NCBI GenBank assembly: GCA_022316685.1
Contig: JAKJHU010000151.1
Location: 1,006,624-1,070,623 of the forward strand
Source of the DNA: Progne subis subis
Lineage: Eukaryota; Chordata; Aves; Passeriformes; Hirundinidae
Length of the DNA: 64,000 nt
Direction of reading: 5' to 3'
In this document: in pieces, positions 35,836 through 47,700 of the stretch
Numbering within the stretch: position 1 is the stretch's first letter
Layout: every line of letters starts with the position of its first letter
The notes under the pieces: model-generated
The model's database searches: none
Told to the model about the DNA's origin: nothing
Seen by the model: the letters and a program-made list of their open reading frames with translations, nothing else
Position numbers and translations under genes: made by a program

Positions 35836-36196
35836 TCTGCCTCAGGACTAGAGCCTGGGATGGCTGCAAGGCAGGATCACAGGGACACAGGACTCAGGAG
35901 TCCCTTTCCAAGCTAAACTATCCAGGGACCCTCCCTTGCAGCCCCACCACGCGATAGCCACTGTGCAAACCCAAACCACACTGACTTCCTGCACCCACCA
36001 CCTCTGGCAGTGCTTTCATTTACAGTCCCAGGAGCACAGTTAGGAGAGGTGCTCCCTCCTTCTGGCCTCCTTTTTTGGGAAGCAGTAGGACCTCCTGAGC
36101 CAGCTCTAGGCCAGTGATCCAAGGTTTGGGTTCTCCTGCTCTCCTAGCCCATCACCTCATGATGTGCCAGGTGGGATTTCGTTTCCCTAATGCTAC

Positions 36197-36265
36197 ACAA
36201 TCATTGAATTCCTTGGCTTGGAAGAGATTTTTAAAATCACTAAGTCCAACCCAGCACTGCCAAGT
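36197..36265 (-). mobile_element. CR1 LINE fragment
   Basis: 'tcattgaattccttggcttg' and 'aaatcactaagtccaaccc', a short diverged 3' end. Confidence 0.65.
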
Positions 36266-36479
36266 CCACGAAGGATCATGGAATGGCAGATGTCAGGTGA
36301 GGAACACCTCCATGGGAAGGATGAAGGCCTGGGACTTACCACTGAATGTTGCTGGTTGAAGAAATGTTGGATCATGGCTCAGGGGAAGGGGAACTGGGCT
36401 AAAAGACTCCAGGCAGCCCCACAGGTCTGCAGTCATTCCAGAATTCTCAGGACATCTCTAACAGTGTGTTTTTTAGGAG

Positions 36480-36910
36480 CGAAGCCTCTGCCCAGGCCCC
36501 ATTCAGCCTCTCCAGTGGAAAAGCAGCTTAGAACAACTCGGGCAAGCAATCGGGCTCTCACATCCACGCACGCCACGAGGCTGGCTCAGCAAAAGAGAGG
36601 CAAGAAGGCCCTCTGCACAAGATCGAGTTCCAGCAAGGTTTATTCCAAGTGCCAAAGGGAATCCAGTGCAAAGAAGGGGCGATCATGTGCCTTGCTCAGG
36701 CTTAAGTCAGACTTACAGCATTCCTTGTGGCACAGGGGCGGGACTGAGGGCAGGTGAGGTCAGTGTCCTACAGGGAAGACACATCTGGTCACCAGGGTCC
36801 CACAGCCAGTGGATTAACAAGGAAAGAAGAAACCAGGAGAATTTGGGTATCAGGGAGAAGAGGCAGGGGTAGAACTACGGCATGTAATCCTTCCAAGGCC
36901 AAAACCTGGG
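36480..36910 (-). mobile_element. Possible solo LTR, minus strand
   Basis: On the minus strand, GGAATAAACCTTGCTGG (AATAAA at 36639-36644) is followed by a CpG-containing tail, a pattern common in avian retroviral LTRs. A GC-box-like CCCGCCCC lies upstream near 36735. Ends are uncertain, and the element was judged by style only. Confidence 0.45.
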
Positions 36911-37382
36911 GGTTATTTCAATCGGCTCTAGGGACTCCACAGACATCTACATTATTTCAGCCAGGCCAAGATAAATCATTACACCTGAGGGCCAGCTGGG
37001 CTGTGATGGCTTTGGATGAAGGCTCTGGAGAGCAGCAGTCCTGGAGCCCATTTTCCCAAGATTTAGACTTCCTGCAGTCCTGCCTATAATCCTAAAATCT
37101 AACAGGTGATGGGGCAGAGTCAGGGAGATAAGGACACAATTTTTTTTTTTTTTTTTTGAGATTTCAGCCATTTGAAGATAAGCACCAAGGAAGTACGTAA
37201 TTTGTTGCTCAATTAAGTTTTTGTCACATTTTATGAGTTTTATCCTCAAACCCCTGTGCACTGAGCCAGGCTCCTGCTCAGAGTCTGCCTGGTTATGCAG
37301 GAGGTGCCAGGGTGATCCAGGTGAGGTTGAGTCTTCCAGTACCTGATGGGGGACAATAAGAAAAAATGGAGAGGTACTTCTT

Positions 37383-37658
37383 ACAAGGGCACTGAGGGAT
37401 TGGACAAGGGGAGTGAAGCTGAAGCAGAGTAGATTTAGATTTAGATTTAGATTAAATATTCAGAAGAAATTCTTCCCTGTGAAGGTGGTGAGGCTCTAGC
37501 ACTGGTTGCTGCTCCATGCCTGGAAGTGTCCAAGGCCAGGCTGGATGGGTCTTGGAACAACCTGGGACAGTGGAAGATGCCCTTGCCCATGGCAGGGGCT
37601 TGGTAAGAGATGACCTTTAAGGTCCCTTCCTACCCAAATCATTATGGAATTCTATGAT
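37383..37658 (+). mobile_element. CR1 LINE fragment with a (TTTAGA)n expansion
   Basis: Sense CR1 3' part ending 'ttatggaattctatgattgg'. Within it, the segment that normally reads 'tagatttagatta' is expanded to about four TTTAGA units at 37432-37455. Confidence 0.9.
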
Positions 37659-38098
37659 TGGCTTTGCAGGGATGTGGGCAGGGTGGCATCAGAGTTACCA
37701 CGGCCATGCTGGAAACTTTAACACCACACCCCTGTCCTGTACCAGAAATGCTGCCAGGTCTGTGTTAAATCTCAGCTCTTCACATCCTACAACATTGGGA
37801 AGGAGGCATCAAGCTGTGGGTTTGAGAAACTTGAATAAAAACAGGCTGCACTGCACAGAAAAGTGGATTCCTCATGTCCTGTAAATGTACTTTATAAGGA
37901 TATGTGTTTTCAGAGGTGTGGAGGGGACACAAAGCTGAAATTTGGGTAAATTCATGTCACGATTTTCAGAGTAGAGAGCCCAGGTGGCAGCTGTGGGGCC
38001 AGGAGAGGTTTCCCAGCCCTCAGGAGCGATTCAAAGCACACGTGGGGTGCAGGCAGGGGCGCTTTTAAAAAGCAGACAGGGCTGGAGTTTCCACCTCT
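37659..38098. other. Intergenic or distal 3' flank of ADGRB1
   Basis: Lies just beyond the most distal poly(A) signal candidate (38099-38104). Nothing recognised. Confidence 0.5.
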
Positions 38099-40688
38099 TT
38101 TATTAGAAATAAGACACATTCATTTTGTGCTCTGAAAACTGTACAGAAAAATCAAAAAAAAAAAAAAAAAGTGCTGACAAACACAGAGAGGAAGGAGGGG
38201 GAGGCATGGAAGGAGGGCAGGACACGGGAAATCAGGATTATCCGGAGGAGCTGAGCAGAGAAAGTCGAGTATCAACAGTTCTTAAACAAACATTTATCTC
38301 TGTAATTACATAACATCGTTAATGTCCTGCAAAGGCGGCTGAAGTGAATGGGTGAGTGGGGAAGGCTGGAGTGAAGAGGGCAGGCTTGGGTGGGCAGGGG
38401 AAGGCAAGGAGTTAAAAAAAAAGAAAAAAAAAGGAGAAAATAATTAAAACACAGTAGAAAGATACCTGTATGCTAAAATTCATAATGTGTAATTATAATA
38501 ATTACAATATCATACAACCCAGCATCTGAGGGAGGCCTTTGTGCTTTCCTGTTTCATGAATAAGCTAAAATTGAACAATAATTATCACAGTTTTATGAGT
38601 AACCACATTCCCTATTTTTTAACTACTTGGATTTATTTAAGTTTTCCTTTCCATCCATCATTTCCTATGGTTAATGGCAAGGTAAGTTCCACTGCCCTTG
38701 GAGATCACCCAGGTAGCCCAAAGGGAAGTCAAAGCAGAGATTTGTCACATCTAGCAACCTCTCCCCATGGGGGAAGCACAGCTGGGGGCAGTGATTGCTT
38801 TGCATCTTGTACCCATTGGTCATTTTTCCCTAAAAATGTGAGGTTTGGTTAATTAAAAGGAGACAAGCACGGTAATAACTCAGACCCTGTTCAAGCTTTG
38901 CTGCTGTCTGGCACAATCTGGCCACTTACAACCAGAGGTTTGTCTCCATCCACCTCCAGAACTGGGAGGGTTGGTCCAAACATCAGACAGACAGTGCTGG
39001 GAATGACAAAAATACTAATAACAAAAAATAAAGTCTGTGTGTAATGCCACTGGCATTTTTTTTAACAATAAAAATATTGCACAACGCTTTCTGGGGTGAA
39101 ACGTAGACACCTCATTTTTTTGGTAAATAACCTTGAGAAATGTTTAACGAAAAAAAAATAAGTTACTTTTCTTTCATAGTGGAATGAAAAGACTGCATTT
39201 TACGAGGAGGAATGTCCTGGTGTCCTGATCACAGCTTCACCTCATCCTTCCTGTAGGACCATGAACCTGCTGCTGGCTCTGGGCAGTGGGGAGGGTGGAG
39301 AAGAGCCAGCCAGGGGAAAACAGCCAAAACCCGAACTGAATAAAGCAAATCAAAACACTGCGAGCCAGCGGTGAAGGGGCTGTGAGTTCCCACCATCCCA
39401 AACTTTCCACGGAGCAACTTGCCTTCCACCTTCAGCAGGTGGCATCCTCACCCCATGCCTGCGCAGTCCTGCGGCACAGAAAGGCATTCGAAATGACAAG
39501 AGCCAAAGAAAAGAAAGGTCTCGGGTTTCAAGTTCTCTTTTTATTGAAGAAAAGAAAAGAAGAAGGAAAAAAATAGATTATTTTGTTTGTTTTTTTGTTT
39601 TTTTTTTTCTGTCTGCTTGTTTCCAAGTGGACGTTATTCATGTTGTCAGTTTGTCTCAATGTCCTAAGGCAACGTCTCTGTTTACCAATATCTCCAGGTA
39701 CAGTGGCAGATCTGTCTTTCCCTTTTTCTCTCTCTGCCTTCCAGGGAGGGGCAGCTTGGAATAAATCTGAGTCCGAAAGCAAGGACAAGTAACAGAACCA
39801 AAAAAAATAAAAAGAAAAAAAAAAGAAAAAAAAAAAAAAAAAAAAGGATGAGGCCAAGAGGACCTTTGCAAGGCCCGTGCTGAGTTTATCTATTTAACAG
39901 TCAATGACATGACCTACATTCTTTGTGTTGGTCTTGTTGTCTACCACCTTCCAGCCTCTCCATGGAGATGGGGTGAGCAGGATTTGGAGATCTGGAGCTG
40001 GTCCTTTCCTCCGCCAGGGAGGGACGAGAGGAGGGAGCCCCACTCGCTGCGACCATGAGCCAATGCCAGGTCGTGGCGCAGTGCCCAGGAGTGGCAATGT
40101 CCTTGTGGCCACCTCTTGGCGCGTCCCATCTCCTTCCTTCTTGGATGAGCGGGCGAGGGAAAGGCGGGGGAGCCAGGGATGCCCCTCGAGGCTGGGTCTG
40201 CCCCAGCCAGGCCCCATCCCAGCCAGGTTCCCGCAGGTGTCCCCTCTCGGTGTCCCCAAAGAACCCCGATCTTCTGGGCCCTCTGTGGTGGCTGCTGCTG
40301 GGCATCCTTCCACAGAAGATGGAGGGCTCCTGGTGCGCGGCAGAGACCCGAGAGCATCTTGGCAGGGCTTGTCCCCTGCAGCCCCTCCCTGCCCTCCTCC
40401 TCCTCCTCCTCCTCGCTCTCTTCCAGGCTCACTCCTCCAGTCCTGCCTGGGAAAGCTCGTGTTGTCCTGAACCTACAGCTACTATACTCTATAAAGTAAT
40501 ATTCCCCCTCTCTGCTGAGAACAATACAAAAGTTACTCCATCTTACCAAAGGTTTCAAAAGAAACCAAACACTTCTCTTGCTCGGTTCCGATTTAATTTA
40601 ATCATTTCCTTAAAACGTGGTTTTGTTTTGTTTGTTTCGCTTTTGTTTTTCCAGAAAAAAAAAAGAGTCCTTTTTCTTCCCTTTCTGC
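38099..40688 (-). other. ADGRB1: Probable ADGRB1 3' untranslated region with candidate poly(A) signals
   Basis: Transcription of ADGRB1 must continue leftward past the stop codon at 40689. On the minus strand, two overlapping ATTAAA motifs lie at 40592-40602 and AATAAA at 39540-39545. The latter is followed by a T-rich stretch and would give a 3' UTR of about 1.15 kb. A further AATAAA lies at 38099-38104. The stretch contains a GC- and CpG-rich block at about 40000-40450, a (TCC)n run near 40395-40425 and an A-rich block at 39800-39845. Long ORFs here are composition artefacts. Which poly(A) site is used cannot be told from the sequence. Confidence 0.45.
39780..39845 (+). repeat. A-rich simple sequence in the probable 3' UTR
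   Basis: Runs of A interrupted by single G and T, ending GGATG. On the ADGRB1 strand this is a U-rich stretch. Confidence 0.85.
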
Positions 40689-40886
40689 TCAGACCTCTGT
40701 CTGAAGGTCAATAATGTCTTGTCCCACCAAGGGGATGGTGGCCCCTGTTTTCTCCCACTCTACAGTTTTTAGTTCTAGGGGAGACTGTGCCACAGGTTCG
40801 ATGTCCTTTTTAACCCATGATGGTGGGGACTGGACTTTCCTGATGCCTTCCCAGGGTCTCTTGTTTGGTGTCTGCTGTTTTTCTTG
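40689..40886 (-). CDS. ADGRB1: ADGRB1 last coding exon, PDZ-binding C-terminus
   Basis: This exon encodes 65 residues and the TGA stop at 40689-40691. It begins [17 protein letters not shown], continues through [17 protein letters not shown] and ends DIIDLQTEV. The final QTEV is the class I PDZ ligand through which BAI1 binds MAGUK-type scaffolds. The acceptor is preceded by a tract of repeated CTC/CTT ending ctgcag. The exon is separated from the previous one by about 13.8 kb, yet the phases agree and the sequence follows DSK as expected. Confidence 0.93.
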   Translation of the reverse strand, partial: QEKQQTPNKRPWEGIRKVQSPPSWVKKDIEPVAQSPLELKTVEWEKTGATIPLVGQDIIDLQTEV

Positions 40887-43800
40887 CTGCAGGAGGAGGA
40901 AAGTATAAGAAAGGAGAGAGAGAAAGAAAGAAAAGTTAGTGCAAAATACAAGAAATACTGTGACTTTACCTCCACTTGTATCAACAAATCGTTTTTTCTG
41001 TGCAGCTTCTCATCCAAAATAAAGTGGGGTATCAATGGAAATGACACTTGGTGTACAAACTGTCTATTTTCAAGAAGAAAACATCATTTTTCTTTCCACT
41101 GCCACCTCCATCACTTAATGACTGGATATTTCAGCTTTCAACTGAATGTGGTTTTGAGAGTATCAGAACTTTTTCTACTTCCACAGATGTAGCGACAGGA
41201 CAAGGGCGTGATGGCTTTGAGATGAAGGGGGGTAGATATAGATGGAATATTGGGAAGAAATTCTTCCCTGTGAGGGTGGTGAGGCCCTGGAATGGAATTC
41301 CCAGAGAAGCTGTGGCTGTCCAATCCTTGGAAGTGTCCAAGGTCATGTTGGATGGGGCTGGGAGCAACCTAGGATAGTGGAAGATGTCCCTGCTCATGAC
41401 ATGGGGTGGAAATATAGGATCTTTAAGGTCCCTTCCAACCCAACCCACGTATGAAATCCAGGTTTCAATGAGGTCTTTCTGAACACCCATTCCATTTGAT
41501 GCACATTCCTTATGCAGCACAGCTATCTGTAGACTCTTTAATTGCGGCAAAACCTGCGCCCTGTTCCACCAGGGAACCCAATCCATGCTGCTTGAGGAGC
41601 TGGAGCTCAGCTCGGAGGCTGAAAAGATCTCCACCACCTCCACACCAAGCCCTGGAGGCTTTATTGACTCAGTCTCCCACCAGCAGCCCACCATGGATAT
41701 GGAACCAGAAAAATCCCTTTCCATGTTTTTGCTGACATGCACCAAGCCAAGGCTCAGGGGAGGGATGAGGGGCAGGGAAATGGGTGTGTTTCTCAGCGGG
41801 GAGAGAAAGGGGAGGTTTTAAACGAGTTGTTCCACTCAACTTCTCCCCTCCAAACACCAGTGGTGCTTTTCACAGTTAATTATCTCCACAAAAACACTCC
41901 AGCACTGGGCAAGAAAAGGCTTCCCTGGATGTGACAGAGCCCTTTTGAGCCACCTACCAAAGGAGAAGAGGGAAGGGCAGGAGGAAAATGGCTTGTGGAG
42001 GATGGGAAAAAGGGAAAATCCTGGAGAGAAGGTGAGGGGCCAGATGTGCAGGGGACACGCTGCCTGGGATGTGTCACAGCTTGATGCTGTCACCAAAATC
42101 TACAGACTGAGGGGAGATGAAGCCTCACGGAGGCTGTGGGGTCACTCCAGGATGCTGCTGAGATCACTGTAGCTCCGAAGGAAACCTCAATCCCCATCTG
42201 CTGCAGGCTCATCCAGCAGCCTCAGCTTCTAAGTTTGTCCTTCCCTAAGACGTTTTTGTCAGGTTGTTTGTTGTTTGTCCCAGCTCCACGCTGTGGGGCC
42301 GACAGGAAAGCTGCTGTGGAATTATCCCTGCAGGGGCAGCTTTCATCGGATCACCCAAGCCAGGAATTCTGCTTGTCCAGATGTTAATATAAAAATAAGA
42401 TGTGCTTGAAGTTGGTCCTGCACCTCACAACTCCCAGGAGGACGGCAGCGTGAAAAATAAGTTTTTAAGTCCTTTTAAAGAGAATTGTTATTGTTGTTGT
42501 GGTGCATGGTGGTTTTTTGGTTTTTTTTTTGGTAATCAGGTTGTGTAAAAGTATTGCTCAAAAGAATGTAAAATGCTCAATTCTCCATTTCTTGAAACTT
42601 GAAGCTGAGGTTTTCATTAAACTCTACAATACAGAGCTTTCCTTATGCTGCTGGTGTTATTCTTACTTTATTCCATGATATAACACGACAGTGATTAATA
42701 CCAACGCAATAGAAAAAGTGATAAAATTTGTGATTTATTCCATTATCTTTTTCGGAACTTATTTTAGCACGACTGCAACTAAAAAGTAGAACCTATTTAA
42801 CTCCTGTGTGTGTCTTAATGAGACAAGGTGGAAGCTTCCCCAAGGGAAATTTCCATCTAAGAGTTTTTTTGAGACCCTCGGTCTGCCTGAAAAGATACAG
42901 GAAGGAACATAGAGAAAAAAAAAAAAAAAAAGCAAAAATAGAGCAAAAACTGGAATGAAATTAGGTTTCCCAAAAGGTGAAGAAAAACAACCTTGGTGAA
43001 GAGATATATATTTTTTTCAATGAAAAAACATTTTGTTTTCTCCCCCCACTGCTGTAATCCACAAGTTTTTAAAGCTGCTGATGCCCACAGCTGTGTTAGA
43101 GGGCAGCACAAGGGATCTTATGCATGATTTTAATAAATAATTCTTTTTTTCCCCTCAAACAAGAGCCCTTTTTTGATGGCATTATTTATGGCCACCTTCA
43201 GCATCAGGTTCTGCTTGCAGCCAATCCTTGTTTTAAGTCTCTCTCCAGCTGCCACACTCCCGACCTTCAGCCTCTCCTTCGTGCTGGGAGGATGTTCCCA
43301 GACCTGATCATGCACTCTGAACGTGATCAGCAAACCTCAGAGCCCTCCCTGTCATGGGCTAGTGAGCAAGAGGAGCTGCAAATCCAGGGAAGGAATGGAA
43401 ATTGAGGAAAAAAAATTGAAACACCCTAAATAAATAAAAAATAAAAGAGCTCACATCTACAGCAGCGGCCTCTGATCTGCCCTGTCGCTGGGGAACACCA
43501 CCTAAGAGTGACAATAATTATTCAAACCCCAGACATTAAATGCTGTGAGTCGTTCAGAAAAAAAGAAAGGAAGAGAGAATGAAAGAGGAAATATTGTTAT
43601 GGCAGTGTACAGCTCCATTCTGCACCTGCATCTTGAATATTCTGGGCACTCTGTGGACTTCCTGAGAGAAGGATAAAGGGAAAATGATAAATGTGGCCCG
43701 TTTCCAGCCATGGATAAAGTTACAGAGAATGTCCTGTGGGAGGAAAGATTACAAACTCCCACCTTCAGGCCTTCAAGGAGATTATGGTTGGATGTAAAAG

Positions 43801-44759
43801 AGGTCTGTGAAGCTCTGAGAGGCTTGTGGGCGATGGGAATGGACCACTGACGGTGGGGATTCGGATAATATCTTCCAACAAAGGAACTCCAGAGCACCAC
43901 GGAGTGAAACCAGGGAGCTGGGCCCACCCACAGTGCCCAGACAACCTCCAGGGCACCTTTCCACAGCTCTCTGTCCATCTTGAAAACTTCCAAACTCACA
44001 AAAAGTACGTGGAAACACTCACAAAAGCAGCATCCTCTCGGTGCCATCCAGTGAAGCGACACCACTCTGCATCAAGGGGTCTCTGAGCACAAATTCCTGG
44101 AGTTTTGGGGGTCTTTTTGAAGATGCACCACCACAGGCTGGCCCTTTTTATTTTTCCAAGCTCCTTTTTACTCTGCAATGGAGAGGAGCCAGAAACTGCC
44201 CGTGGGTCTGACCCCACAGGGTGATCTCCATCCTCCTCATCAGTGTGATATCTACCTGCAACTGTGGTGGGCTTAGAGACTCCAAACATGTTTATCCACA
44301 GCTAGAAGATGAAAAAAGAGCTCTGGAAAATTAAGAAATGAAGAAGGGAGACTTGATTTTAGTTCTCCATTTCTCAGGAAAGGATCAGACTTCTCTGGTG
44401 ACGCTGTGAGGGAAGTGTTGGCTCAGGGGGGCTGCAGGAGGACTCGGTGCCCGTGAGGAACTCTGAGCAGGTTAATCAGCCTGGCAGAGCCCTGGGAAGG
44501 AGGCTGGGAGACAAAAGAAAATCTCCTCTTGGCACAGGACACCCTGGGAATTGGTAGCAGGCTCCTGGGAACAGCTCCCCTTTTCTTTCCCTCCATACGG
44601 AAAAGAAGTTTTTATGGGGTCTTGGCCGCTTGAGCAGCACAGAGAAACAGGCCCAGGGCTCATGCTCCAACCCCAGCATTTCCCTCCAGCTCCACGGCGG
44701 GGTCTTAGCAATCCTTGCAGACAGGAGGGAAAACTGAGCTATGCATGGAAAAAAAAGGG

Positions 44760-44790
<31 letters not shown>

Positions 44791-47700
44791 ACAAAACAAA
44801 ACAAAACAAAACAAACTGGGGAGAGGGATGTGTAATCTGGCTGGAAAAGGCAGTGGGGCTGGCGCAGGGCCTGGTGCCTCTGACACAGCCAGGACTGGCC
44901 CCAGACAGGGGCTGAAAGCACCAGGAGCTGCTCTGCCAGGGACAGAGCCATCACTCTGGCCTGACACAGCCCAGGAGCTTCTGGGAAGGAGGGAAGTGCT
45001 AATCAGTCCCTGCCTGGTGCCAGGATTGTGGAGGAAAAACAAAACAAAACAAAACAAAAAAGATGGGAAAGGAGGGAGCACCCACACTCAGAGCTGGGGT
45101 AAAACCAGCTCCAGCCTGGAGATGTTCATCATCCTGGTGGCATTGGGAGTCTCCTTCATTCAGCCCTGTGTTTCATTTTAGTTGGGAATTTTTAAGTTGG
45201 AGGGAGAGGATTTGGGATAAAAGGGTTTTAGGATGCAGTGCCAACAACCCCCCCAAATCTCTGATGAAGACAGAGGCAAAATGCATTGAGATAATCCCCA
45301 CATCCTTCTGCTAAAGCTGGTCCTGGCAGAGTGCAGAGTCACCCGTGCTGGGCTGGTCGTGGGTACAGAAAGGGGATGGTGGTGGGACCTTACCCTGGGT
45401 CTTCAGAGAACCATCCTAAAATCACAGAACCGTTTGGGGTGGAAGGGACCTTAAAAATGATCTCATGCCAGCCCCTTGCCATGGGCAAGGTCACCTTCCA
45501 CAATCCCAGGGTGCTCCAAGCTCTGTCCAGCCTGGCCTTGGACACTCCCAGGGAAGGGGCAGCCACAGCTTCTCTGTGCCAGGCCTCACCATCCTCACAG
45601 GGAAGAATTTCTTCCCAATATCCCATCCATCCCTGCCCTCTGGCAGTTTGAAGCTGTGTTCTTTCCCTCCATCCCGTGTCCAAAGTCCTTCTCCAGCTCT
45701 CCTGAAGCCCCTTCAGGGCACTGGGAAGGAGTCTAAGGTGTCCCTGGAGCCTTCTCTTCCCCAGGCTGAACAATCCTGATTTTTCTCAGCCTTTCCTCAC
45801 AGCAGAGCTGCTCCATCCCTCTGATCATCCTAGTGCTCCACGTCCTTCCTGTGCTGGGACCACAGAACTGGACAGAAGTTCCCAGGTGGGGTCTGACCAG
45901 AGCAGATCTGAGGGGCAGAATCCCCTCCCTCACCCTCCACACTTTCCTGTGCTGCCTCCAGAGGTCCAGGCTGGCTTCACCCCGAGCAAATCTTTTCCTT
46001 AGGAGCAGCATCCCTGCAGTGCATAAAAACAGCCCAAGAGTCTGCCCTGAGGCACGGCTTTGATTTCCCACTTCAGCCAAAGCTCCCAAACAGCTCATGC
46101 TGCTCAAGCTGCACCTCCCCGTGCTTGTTTTGTGTGGTTCTTGGGGTTTTTTTTGGTTTTTTGTGGTTTTTTTTGGGATAGTTTTCATTTTTTTACCACC
46201 CACTTTTTACGGTTACCCCAAATAACCCGAGGAGCAATTCAGAGCTTCTGCTGAGCACTTGGTGATAACTCCCCTGGAACCAGCTACTCCCATGCTGTTT
46301 TCCTTGCCTCTGGTGTCAAATAAAGGATATTTCATGACCCAAATGGTCTCCCCCCACGACATTGATGACTGTAGGGCTAGGATGAAGTTATTCGGAGCGT
46401 AGAGCAGGGAATTTGAAAGATAAATGCAGCTCACGCTCATCTAATCTATCTTCAGATCAATGTCGATGAAAAGTGATTAGAAAATGGGAAAGCTGTCTTG
46501 TTTCCTTAGAGAATGATAAATTTTCCTTTCCTTCTCAGAAACAAGTAGCCGGAGTTCTTTCATTTTTTGCTACTGAACTACAAAGGTTATGCTTTTTTTT
46601 TTTTTTTTTTTCCCATTTAGGAGCAAAGCAAAATAAAAGTAAGTGGCTGGCTCTGTTCAGAGTTTAATTAAATTAAATTGGGGGAAAAAAAAAAAAAAGC
46701 AGAAATAATTTGTGTTTTTTCTTAATTTCAAGTTAGGAAACTTGAAATACCCAGCATTTTCTGGGCTATAAGAATTTGTCTTCTGCTTCTGTATTCCCTG
46801 AAGTTCATCCATCCTGAAGGGGTGGCTGTGAGACAAATTCTACTGAGGCCACACAGCTGAAGGCGAACGGGCTCTGGATCAGGGAAGTCTTTTATTGACT
46901 CCAGAAAAGCCTGGAGGCTGCACAGACCACCAGTGGTCCCACCAGCATGAGGATCGGCCTGTTTTCCAGGGCATCCTTGCTGTTAATCCAGCTGGTCTAA
47001 TCCCAGCCTTTTTTGGGACAATGCTTATGGTCTGTGAAGAGCACACCTGGAGGACTAAATTCCCTAAAATGCTGAAAACTCTCAAAGCTGCCTCACAGGA
47101 GAAACTGGAGATCCAGGAGGGGACCAAGAGCACCCAAAGCATGATTTTTTCACAGAGTCTTTTATTTAGACTCTATTAAGAACTATTCAGACTTCAGAGT
47201 ATAAAAAACCAGGAGTTTCAGTGTGCTGGTGTTGGAGCAGAGGACACAGGTAACAGCTTTCTCTGGGACAAATTTTTTCCCCTAATTCTTGGGACAAAAG
47301 GTGCTGTATGATCTGCAGGAGGAGGTGAACTTCTGATTGATGGTACATTTTGATACCTGGGAGCTGGCAGATGGTTTTACAGCTGACTGAATTAAGATTT
47401 GACGTAATTTTCATAACAGAATTTATTGCGGTAATTATCGGACTTTATGCACAGCTCCTCCCTATAAAAGCTGCACTAATTGGTCGTTAAAATTTGCCTT
47501 TAAGCAGCGTAGAGAGGATTAAAGATGTGACGCAGAGACACCCTTCCCAAAAGTGGAGCTTCCCTTGCAGAGGGACACCCTGCCAGCAGATTCCCAATTT
47601 TCCAATCCCTGCAGCAGAGCACACCAGGGAGACACAGCCCCGCCTGGGGATGAGCTGCAATATTGATCAATATTCATAAAATCACAGACTTATAGAATCA

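Noticed and set aside
1..38000. Possible ARC or other neighbour genes of ADGRB1
   Set aside because: The mammalian neighbour ARC would appear as a long single-exon ORF with capsid-like domains; no such ORF is present in this window.
39941..40558. 205-codon minus-strand ORF with a Glu run
   Set aside because: It lies in the probable ADGRB1 3' UTR, the Glu run comes from a (TCC)n repeat, and competing ORFs occur on the other strand. GC-rich composition explains it.
41131..41745. 204-codon minus-strand ORF in the ADGRB1 last intron
   Set aside because: More than a third is antisense CR1, and the rest has no recognisable domain or splice context.
46860..47175. LTR-like segment with two TTTATT motifs
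   Set aside because: No TATA-like box or LTR termini could be placed, so the motifs alone are not enough.
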